Source: Strigops habroptila
Taxonomy: Eukaryota > Chordata > Aves > Psittaciformes > Psittacidae
Assembly (NCBI RefSeq): GCF_004027225.2
Contig: NC_044284.2
Span: 41,154,420-41,218,419, forward strand
Length of the DNA stretch: 64,000 bases
Direction: 5' to 3'
Below, piece by piece: positions 60,001-64,000 of this stretch. Below the pieces are notes generated by a model. It made no database searches. It was given only the letters and a program-made list of their open reading frames with translations, and was not told the origin of the DNA. The translations under genes and the position numbers were made by a program. Every line of letters begins with the position of its first letter. Position 1 is the stretch's first letter.

Positions 60001-60624
60001 TGCGATTTGACGCAGTCTCAACTTGGAAGAGCAGGCAGTGAAACTGCCTGGAATCACGTTGGCTCAGACAACCCCTGCCAACCCAGAGTAAATTTCATTT
60101 TAGAAACATTATATATCACTAATCCCAAAGTACGTTTTTAAATGATGTTTTCCTTCTGCAAGTTTTTGGAATGTAATATCTCCTGAAGGTAAAACAAGAA
60201 GTTTCTGCCAGCTCTCTATGTAAAAGAGACAAGATCCTGCTGGAACAAGGCATGCTCTTTGGAACTGAGGATGCCCTTGGCTATAATTTGCCTTGTCTTT
60301 AACTATGGAAAAGTTACACATTCGAGAAAGCTATGCCTGGCTTCTGCAGATATGCATGCAAACAGGGTAATGTGTGTGCCCTGACGTAGTGCTGCATGTC
60401 TCTTAACAGTCATTTCTCAGGCTAAGTGGTGTTCCTTTGAAATGTTATCTGTAGAGGTGTTGGCCCTTGATATGCCAAGGAATCTTGGTCTGGATGGATC
60501 ATTTTACACAGAGCTAGAAATGCAGCCAGACAAGCTCATGAGATCACCAAGAAACTCACAGGTGGATTTTTCCCACTTCCCAGCCACCCGTAAGGGGGCT
60601 GGTTCCTGGGTGTCCTTGTTGTAA
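38932..60624 (+). CDS. AXDND1: Axonemal dynein light chain domain-containing protein 1, spliced coding region
   Basis: AXDND1 is a long coiled-coil protein with a p28-type axonemal dynein light chain domain; in mammals it is expressed in testis and required for sperm flagella. Twenty-four exons from 38932 to 58236 join without a phase break into about 1015 codons (human about 1012). Family landmarks: [10 protein letters not shown] (residues about 112-121), LIPEEFHIV (174-182), and the p28 signature [12 protein letters not shown] (268-279) followed by [13 protein letters not shown]; then extended coiled-coil exons. It lies downstream of SOAT1 and converges on NPHS2, as in human. The start at 38932 and everything after 58236 are less certain: two alternative 3' routes remain open, and the end at 60624 assumes read-through of the last candidate exon. 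Several 5' splice sites are weak (GTCATC, GTCTGA, GTTGGT, GTCAGG) yet supported by protein continuity. Confidence 0.92.
39492..39673 (+). CDS. AXDND1: AXDND1 exon 2 (residues 30-90)
   Basis: Acceptor GTTTTCCAG, reading [20 protein letters not shown], later [20 protein letters not shown], ending PPMGFR before GTGAGT. FVPEEV...SLTCA resembles the human FIPKEV...SLTYA segment. The internal ATG at 39494 is an alternative start if exon 1 is not used. Confidence 0.82.
40048..40148 (+). CDS. AXDND1: AXDND1 exon 3 (residues 91-123)
   Basis: Reads [20 protein letters not shown] then [13 protein letters not shown] with the following arginine split. W-H-x-P-x-R-R-x-K-F and [11 protein letters not shown] match the human protein. 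Donor GTAAGC. Confidence 0.93.
40795..40921 (+). CDS. AXDND1: AXDND1 exon 4 (residues 124-166)
   Basis: Starts [20 protein letters not shown], parallel to human RDISFLYDVTYAKGQ, and ends in a proline-rich GTVPPTP. Donor GTGAGT. Confidence 0.92.
41267..41352 (+). CDS. AXDND1: AXDND1 exon 5 (residues 167-194)
   Basis: Reads [20 protein letters not shown] then [17 protein letters not shown] is the most recognisable N-terminal motif of the family. Donor GTAAGT. Confidence 0.95.
42375..42431 (+). CDS. AXDND1: AXDND1 exon 6 (residues 195-213)
   Basis: A 57-base exon reading [19 protein letters not shown] with leucine split at the 3' junction; human has DDKYTTLL and LLLFPS at this point. Donor GTAAGT. 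Confidence 0.94.
42558..42663 (+). CDS. AXDND1: AXDND1 exon 7 (residues 214-249)
   Basis: Reads [20 protein letters not shown] then [16 protein letters not shown]. It matches human R-x-E-V-x-Q-L...VMDTMLERAGV. Donor GTGGAT is weak beyond GTG. Confidence 0.94.
43406..43527 (+). CDS. AXDND1: AXDND1 exon 8 (residues 250-289), p28 domain core
   Basis: Reads [20 protein letters not shown] then [20 protein letters not shown]. This is the axonemal dynein light chain (p28/DNALI1-type) signature. The donor is GTCATC, a poor match, but phase and the continuing RQRYV in the next exon confirm it. Confidence 0.95.
44047..44187 (+). CDS. AXDND1: AXDND1 exon 9 (residues 290-336)
   Basis: Begins [20 protein letters not shown], continues through [20 protein letters not shown] and ends VGQLS. 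Predicted helical. Donor GTCTGA is non-consensus; continuity with [10 protein letters not shown] supports it. Confidence 0.93.
44588..44692 (+). CDS. AXDND1: AXDND1 exon 10 (residues 337-371)
   Basis: Reads [20 protein letters not shown] then [15 protein letters not shown]. It is rich in E, K, A and Q, a coiled coil. Donor GTAAGT. Confidence 0.94.
45360..45480 (+). CDS. AXDND1: AXDND1 exon 11 (residues 372-412)
   Basis: Reads [20 protein letters not shown] then [20 protein letters not shown] and K. EYxxLxTLQRxR and ERDIW match human. Donor GTTGGT is weak. Confidence 0.94.
46038..46139 (+). CDS. AXDND1: AXDND1 exon 12 (residues 413-446)
   Basis: Reads [20 protein letters not shown] then [14 protein letters not shown]. 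It corresponds to human VIERN...KHFIILLSNK. Acceptor CCCCCAG, donor GTAGGG. Confidence 0.92.
46723..46889 (+). CDS. AXDND1: AXDND1 exon 13 (residues 447-501)
   Basis: Reads [20 protein letters not shown], then a polar helical stretch ending [12 protein letters not shown] and two bases of serine. DTEDLA matches human at the same exon start. Donor GTGAGT. Confidence 0.92.
47716..47779 (+). CDS. AXDND1: AXDND1 exon 14 (residues 502-523)
   Basis: A 64-base exon reading [20 protein letters not shown] then IN. Acceptor TGCTTTAG, donor GTAAGA. Residue similarity to human is low, but phase is exact on both sides. Confidence 0.85.
48231..48465 (+). CDS. AXDND1: AXDND1 exon 15 (residues 524-601)
   Basis: The longest exon, at 235 bases, reading [20 protein letters not shown]; later [39 protein letters not shown] and YEIRINGDNG are the human counterparts. 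Donor GTAAGG. Confidence 0.95.
48466..51143 (+). other. AXDND1: AXDND1 intron 15 (about 2.7 kb)
   Basis: The largest intron of this gene. It contains the tandem repeat at 48823-48875 and a stretch around 49880-50560 that looks like an old inserted sequence but matches nothing I can name. No exon is supported inside. Confidence 0.8.
48823..48875. repeat. Short tandem repeat, about three units of 15-20 bp
   Basis: Three successive copies of a TGTAAAGTAAAACAT-like unit (18, 20 and about 15 bases) with small length differences, in AXDND1 intron 15. Confidence 0.85.
51144..51357 (+). CDS. AXDND1: AXDND1 exon 16 (residues 602-672)
   Basis: Begins [20 protein letters not shown], continues with [20 protein letters not shown] and ends NKKSHF. 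It matches the human ILPSLISSLDF...W segment in position and helical character. Donor GTAAGG. Confidence 0.92.
51968..52061 (+). CDS. AXDND1: AXDND1 exon 17 (residues 673-704)
   Basis: Reads [20 protein letters not shown] then [12 protein letters not shown]. FxMIQQWxL is shared with human. Donor GTAAGT. Confidence 0.94.
52746..52954 (+). CDS. AXDND1: AXDND1 exon 18 (residues 705-773)
   Basis: Begins [20 protein letters not shown] and ends [14 protein letters not shown] with arginine/serine split. It corresponds to human MDELHISMIQWMVNLL...ELTRKL. Donor GTATCA, acceptor GTTTTGTGCAG. Confidence 0.92.
53330..53515 (+). mobile_element. Probable decayed CR1 LINE 3' tail
   Basis: The segment ending AAGGGTCTTTTCCGCC then TAAATGATTCTACGATTA resembles the 3' end of avian CR1 elements (CCTTCCAACC...ATTCTATGATTC). 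Only the final 40-50 bases are recognisable; the left boundary is a guess. It lies in AXDND1 intron 18, ending about 45 bases upstream of the exon 19 acceptor. Confidence 0.4.
53557..53653 (+). CDS. AXDND1: AXDND1 exon 19 (residues 774-806)
   Basis: Reads [20 protein letters not shown] then [13 protein letters not shown]. Human has SSCCEGMV and LYELDKLKK at matching places. Donor GTAAAA. A double-hairpin sequence begins 24 bases after the donor. Confidence 0.93.
53677..53711 (+). repeat. Two overlapping, mutually exclusive perfect hairpins
   Basis: CTATCTAGGT (53677-53686) pairs with ACCTAGATAG (53693-53702) around a 6-nt loop. TCTGGAAACCT (53686-53696) pairs with AGGTTTCCAGA (53701-53711) around a 4-nt loop. 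The arms share bases, so only one stem can form at a time. Location: 24 bases downstream of the AXDND1 exon 19 donor. Confidence 0.95.
54634..54744 (+). CDS. AXDND1: AXDND1 exon 20 (residues 807-843)
   Basis: Reads [20 protein letters not shown] then [17 protein letters not shown]. It matches human KECYEWINTCSCLLSNIKGR...LTYEEIERLL. Donor GTATAT. Confidence 0.95.
55587..55730 (+). CDS. AXDND1: AXDND1 exon 21 (residues 844-891)
   Basis: Begins [20 protein letters not shown] and ends [10 protein letters not shown]. It is a charged linker; the human protein has a long glutamate-rich region here, which is much shorter in this gene. Donor GTGACT. Confidence 0.85.
55883..56011 (+). CDS. AXDND1: AXDND1 exon 22 (residues 892-934)
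   Basis: Begins [20 protein letters not shown] and ends [10 protein letters not shown] before GTAGGA. In phase on both sides (129 bases). Residue identity with human is not recalled. Confidence 0.78.
56831..56893 (+). CDS. AXDND1: AXDND1 optional small exon (21 residues, candidate)
   Basis: A 63-base phase-0 segment between CTCCTGGCCAG and GTGAGA, reading [20 protein letters not shown] then P. It fits between exons 22 and 23 without disturbing frame. Supported only by splice sites and openness; it could be a chance exon or an alternative one. Confidence 0.35.
57125..57216 (+). CDS. AXDND1: AXDND1 exon 23 (about residues 935-964)
   Basis: Reads [20 protein letters not shown] then [10 protein letters not shown] with leucine split. 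Acceptor CCCAATCAG is modest; donor GTGAGT is strong. The helical [17 protein letters not shown] runs directly into the next coiled-coil exon. Confidence 0.82.
58085..58236 (+). CDS. AXDND1: AXDND1 exon 24 (about residues 965-1015)
   Basis: Reads [20 protein letters not shown] then [20 protein letters not shown] and [11 protein letters not shown]. An unmistakable coiled coil. Donor GTCAGG is weak; it leaves one base of the next codon. Confidence 0.88.
58979..59079 (+). CDS. AXDND1: AXDND1 alternative terminal exon (candidate)
   Basis: After acceptor TATCTTTCAG, joining exon 24 in phase gives [20 protein letters not shown] then [13 protein letters not shown] and a TAA stop at 59077-59079. No good donor precedes the stop, so if used it would end the protein here. 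The phase-0 frame across the same bases is also open and equally protein-like, so this exon is uncertain. Confidence 0.35.
59665..59747 (+). CDS. AXDND1: AXDND1 exon 25 (candidate)
   Basis: After a TTTTTTCAG acceptor, the phase matches exon 24 and reads [20 protein letters not shown] then TGELPVAK to a weak GTCACA donor. If the donor is not used the frame runs to TGA at 59769-59771. Splice strength and protein-like content support it; the family ending is not recalled. Confidence 0.45.
60421..60624 (+). CDS. AXDND1: AXDND1 last exon (candidate)
   Basis: After acceptor CATTTCTCAG, phase 0 from exon 25, reading [20 protein letters not shown] and on to LMRSPRNSQ at 60561, where GTGGAT could be a donor. 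Without splicing the frame continues 20 residues to a stop at 60622-60624. No convincing AATAAA follows, so the transcript end is unresolved. Confidence 0.4.
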   Translation, partial: AKWCSFEMLSVEVLALDMPRNLGLDGSFYTELEMQPDKLMRSPRNSQVDFSHFPATRKGAGSWVSLL

Positions 60625-62139
60625 AAAGGCCAGCGAATACTTGTAGAGTAAGTAATATGGGAGCACCAAGTGTTGAGAGGGGGAGTCTAGGGAGCTGAAG
60701 GGGCTGGTTAAATACAGAATATGTGGTACTTAGTAGGCGTGGGATCGTTATCCTCCACAGCAGTATTAAGCCAGTACATACTGGCCATCCTTATGACACA
60801 ACTGCATCTAACAGAAGTATTACTGCTTATATATGCCAGTGTGTGTGTTACCAGGAGACGAAAAGGGACTGAAAAAATGAGTGGAAATACAAGAGTGAGA
60901 AACTGGCTGGGTAACTCTTGCTAGGCATGTGCATGATGGCCAGCTACTGGGTGAGCAATTAAGAGGACCACGAAGTCCCCTCTGTCTTGGCCTCTACAGG
61001 CCACCAGCAGCAGAACATTGGTCCTGGGAATGGCTGTGCAGGGGAGGCAAAGGGAGAGGCTGCAGGTCAAGTAAAAATGCAGGAGCAGAACTGATATCCA
61101 CCCAAAGAAAACCAAGTGGAGTGGTATTTTTTTTGACAGTGCTCCATATCTTTGGCAAGGGAAAGGATTGCGGTATCTGTAAGTTCCTGGTCATTTCAAA
61201 TAGCTTTTGGCAGGAAAGGTGTAAAGGAGTTTTGAGGCTTATAGGACATTGAGGACTTTCTTTGTTCCTTCCCTGTGTGTGGAGGTTACCAAGGCAGCTG
61301 CACCATGCAAAAGTATTACTGTTCTCGAGGCCCTCAGCTGGCTCTTCCCCCGTGGTGTTGGATTCTCCTTTGTCAGCTCGGTGGGAGTTGGTTAAATGGA
61401 TCACTTCTAAAATTTTTAGATGCCCACAAGCTCAGAACTTGTCCTGCCTCACCCCCCAGTGGAAGCGAGCAGCAGCACAGCCTGCCTTTCCTCTGCACAG
61501 CTGATGTGCCTTGCAGGGAAGTGCCAAGCCTTAAAGGCTGCCTTTTCCTTCTATTTTAAAACTAGGGCTAAAAACCTTGGTTGCCTGTGGGTGTGTGTAT
61601 GTATGTATGTGCACATGGGTGTATGACTGAAATCCCACGTCCAGGACTATGCCATGGGACCCATCTCATTCCCTTATTCCTGAACCACCAGGCTGGCAGC
61701 ACCCAACAACCTGCAGGCGTGCTGAGCCCTTGCCTGTTCCTCCACCAGCTGCTGGGCTCCCACCTCTGCCTGACTAGCTGTTCAGTTTGGGGATGGGGGC
61801 ATTAAGTACACAGGGCCAAGTCTGTCCTTCTTGCCAAGGTGATGGTGCAAGATGGATCAGGCCCTAGGGGCCAGGGCCTGAGATGTCCAGGTGCATCTGG
61901 CCCTGTGAAGAGAAAGTGATGACACCACTCTTCCCTCCACCCCCTGCTCACACACATGCCAGCCCTGCTCCTTGTGCTCTGTATTTTTCCCTTCCCAAAA
62001 CAAGCAGAGGCTTCTTCCATGTACAATCCACTTTATATTACAGCCTGGCTGCCTTCTCTCCTGCCTCCGGACCTGCCTTCTGCTCCTCTCTGAGCAGGAC
62101 TGGCCGGGTGCAGTGCGGCAAACATTTATGGGGCAGCTC
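60625..62139. other. AXDND1-NPHS2 convergent spacer and 3' UTRs
   Basis: Tail-to-tail region between two converging genes. It should contain the NPHS2 3' UTR (reverse strand, directly below 62140) and any AXDND1 3' UTR. A (TGTA)n-like run lies near 61587-61625. A TATAAA variant poly(A) signal for NPHS2 is possible at 62032-62037 (reverse strand). No canonical AATAAA was found for either gene. Confidence 0.5.
61587..61625. repeat. (TGTA/TG)n microsatellite
   Basis: GTGTGTGTATGTATGTATGTG followed by a related GTGTATG; a short alternating purine-pyrimidine run. Confidence 0.7.
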
Positions 62140-62415
62140 TTAGAGCATGGGTGAGTCCTTGTCTTTTGGGCTTTCTGGGAGCTTTGCAGTGTCTGCGAGG
62201 AGGCTGCTTGCTGCCGGAGGACTGTGGGTAGCTGGAGAGACCAAGTTCATGGCCTCCAAAGGCAAGGGCAAGATGAAAGCAGCAGGTTTCTCTGCAGTAA
62301 GGGAGTGCAGTGCATGGAGGTAACGGAGCTGAGCAGCAGCAGGGGCACTGGACAGGATCTCAGCTGCCATCCGCAGGGACTCCGAAGCAGCCTTTTCCCC
62401 CTCAGCAGCGATCAC
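62140..62415 (-). CDS. NPHS2: NPHS2 terminal exon (human exon 8 equivalent)
   Basis: Ninety-one codons and TAA. Begins [20 protein letters not shown] after TTGGTAG; the GTG at 62415 is an internal valine codon (methionine in human), not a start. The helix is conserved, the middle ([20 protein letters not shown]) is diverged, and the last five residues DSPML are identical to human. Confidence 0.97.
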   Translation of the reverse strand: [91 protein letters not shown]

Positions 62416-63192
62416 CTACCAAGCAGGAGAATAAAGAAGATTTCTGTGAGGCTTGGAGTAAAGGAACATGGACTGCTCATTACAGAGGGAGTTTGCCACC
62501 ATTAAATTCCCAGCTCCAAAGTGATTGTAACATTCCTGTTCTCTGAAGATCACAGTATGTATTAGACCTCTTGATGCTCCCAAAAGTTTGGGAGCCCATG
62601 TCCAACTTGTTGTTACTAGGCCTACCAAGGCTCACAACTGTGCATATCCTTACTGCAACAGCATGGGAGAGCGCAGCCCCCAGGCTAGGCTTGTGGGAGG
62701 GGTGCTGGACACCAACCTTATCCAGGCTCTTGTGTAGCTCAGAGCAAGGGATGGAGAGCAGCACACGCTGAGCAAGGTGCAGGGTACATTACAGTGGTGA
62801 CAGCCCTGCACTGGGCTCCTAGAGGAGGGTGAAACCCTGAGGAGAAGATCCCCATGGGGATCACTGTGGTCCCAAGGATAACTCCAGACCTCTTTGTGTG
62901 TCTTCCTGTCCTACCTGTAAGCCAGGTACCAGACCTGGCACTCCACTGGGCTGGCCCAGACGCTTGCTGCATCTCCCTTTGCTAGACACAGCTCTTGAAC
63001 AGTAATTAAAGAAAACATATCTTCCCAGAGCTGTATCCTTGTGTGGCATTTCTCAGGGATCATAAATGAGGGATGCTTTGGAAGGAGATGAGAAGTATTC
63101 AGAGTTGGCATACCCGCACTTTGGCCTGTCTTTGGGCCTCTGCTTCCACAGCCAGGGACTGGCGAATTTCAGCAGGCAGTTGCACGTTGTTG
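62140..63192 (-). CDS. NPHS2: Podocin, last two exons only (gene continues past the right edge)
   Basis: Podocin is a hairpin-anchored stomatin/prohibitin-domain protein that organises the slit diaphragm of kidney podocytes. Only the C-terminal two exons are in the window, on the minus strand: 63114-63192 and 62140-62415. Together they read NNVQLPAEIRQSLAVEAEAQ...[20 protein letters not shown]...and end DSPML. [34 protein letters not shown] and DSPML agree with human podocin. The 79-base exon size equals that of human exon 7 as I recall it. Upstream exons (stomatin core and membrane hairpin) are not in the window. Identification is very secure. Confidence 0.96.
62416..63113 (-). other. NPHS2: NPHS2 last intron
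   Basis: About 700 bases between the last two podocin exons. Nothing else is recognisable. Confidence 0.85.
63114..63192 (-). CDS. NPHS2: NPHS2 penultimate exon (human exon 7 equivalent)
   Basis: Reverse-strand acceptor CTACCACAG, then one base completing a codon and NNVQLPAEIRQSLAVEAEAQ followed by RQAKVR; donor GTATGC. This is the distal end of the stomatin domain and the start of the C-terminal helix. Confidence 0.95.
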
Positions 63193-64000
63193 CTGTGGTA
63201 GTGAAGGACAGGGATTAGCTGGGCTCTAGACTCTCCTGCCAGCACTAGATGGCTGATCTGAGGCTTGGAATGGGCTCATGAGTCAGTCTCTGCAGAGCAG
63301 GCCACTCATGTTCTTTGGCCCCAGCGTGTCCCTCTTTGTATGTCTCACTTCAGCCTTCCACGTCCATACCCATCCTTCTTTTCCAGCCTGGTTTTCTAAT
63401 GACTAGACTTGCATTATCACTTGGCAGCAGAGACTTCTCCTCTCTGTGCCTCTGCAGCTTGAAGTCTAAGCTCACTCTTTGTGAGAGTGCAGAGAATCCA
63501 CTGCGAGACAAGCACAGGAATTTCCTTCTGTTCATAGATTTACTCATTCACTGCTGGCTCTCTTCCATGGCCCTCTACATGATGAGCAAGTCCCACCATT
63601 CTGTGTGGGATTCTGAGTGATGAGCCCATCCCTACAAGTGCTAAGACCCTGTGGCCTTTCATCTGGAATGGGACATAGAGGGTTTAGTGCCTGCTGCACC
63701 TCTTGGGCTACCAGAATTGCATGCAAACTCTGCCTGTAGCAGCAGTGAAACAGTGATGAGATCCCAGCTAAGGATCCTGCCCTGGCTGTCAGTGCTGGAG
63801 CAAGCACCGTCTTCACATGTGGAAGTTTTAATGAGGCAGAGGCTGAAAAGTGAAGGAAAAATAGGAAGTTGGGAGGTGAGGTTCTATCTTCTGCAGAATA
63901 GCTGCAGGGAGAGAGCCAGAGGCAAAGCAGGAAGAGAGGCAGGCAGCAGTGAGCACAGCAGGAGAGCTGCTTGCAAAGGGCTAGGGAAGTCCCCTCTGCC
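63193..64000 (-). other. NPHS2: NPHS2 intron, part
   Basis: Sequence upstream (in transcript sense) of the penultimate exon. I looked for the preceding 56-base exon, expected to encode a CIWGIKVER-like segment, and did not find it, so it should lie beyond the window edge. Confidence 0.7.

Noticed and set aside
62140-62415. Stand-alone 91-residue gene starting at a GTG codon
   Set aside because: It is the last podocin exon: a splice acceptor precedes the GTG, and the preceding exon is 700 bases away in phase.
1-64000. CRISPR array, prokaryotic operon, phage or plasmid features
   Set aside because: No regularly spaced direct repeats, no long continuous genes, and clear vertebrate exon-intron structure throughout.
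1-64000. tRNA, rRNA or snRNA genes
   Set aside because: No cloverleaf with A/B boxes and no recognisable rRNA or snRNA sequence was seen by eye; a covariance-model scan would be needed to exclude decayed copies.

Overview
This window is vertebrate nuclear DNA carrying three split protein-coding genes: SOAT1 (+), AXDND1 (+) and the 3' end of NPHS2 (-). There is no operon structure, no prokaryotic signal and no long intact transposon. The exons were identified by reading translated exon sequence, splice sites and phase continuity, and comparing with the human proteins from memory. The gene order SOAT1 > AXDND1 > < NPHS2 matches human 1q25. A bird (or at least a sauropsid) is most likely: introns are short (SOAT1 coding span about 23 kb, AXDND1 about 20-22 kb), I see no Alu or L1 sequence, repeats are sparse, there is one probable decayed CR1 tail, and G/T-rich tracts are frequent. 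The species cannot be named from the sequence alone.

Layout. Positions 1-7100: upstream intergenic DNA with simple repeats, one CTCF-like motif and one X-box-like motif, but no gene I can support. Positions 7130-7960: CpG island with CCAAT, CRE-like and CACGTG elements, which is the SOAT1 promoter and non-coding first exon. Positions 10972-33887: fifteen SOAT1 coding exons that join with consistent phases into a 551-residue open reading frame (human 550), followed by a 3' UTR to a poly(A) signal at 36103. Positions 36110-38930: SOAT1-AXDND1 spacer with a G-quadruplex-prone stretch. Positions 38932-58236: twenty-four phase-consistent AXDND1 exons (about 1015 residues), then an ambiguous 3' end (58979-60624) with alternative terminal exons. 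Positions 62140-63192: the last two exons of NPHS2 (podocin) on the minus strand, convergent with AXDND1; the rest of NPHS2 lies beyond the right edge.

The genes do not form one pathway. SOAT1 is the ER cholesterol acyltransferase, AXDND1 is a cilium/flagellum-associated coiled-coil protein with an axonemal dynein light chain (p28-like) domain, and NPHS2 encodes the stomatin-family scaffold of the kidney slit diaphragm. They are neighbours by conserved synteny.

I found no undescribed multi-gene system. The less expected signals are: a pair of mutually exclusive perfect hairpins just after an AXDND1 5' splice site; two perfect 11-bp-arm palindromes in SOAT1 intron 2; a cluster of non-consensus 5' splice sites restricted to AXDND1; a strand-biased set of G/T-rich tracts; an unresolved AXDND1 3' end; and a strongly conserved podocin C-terminus.
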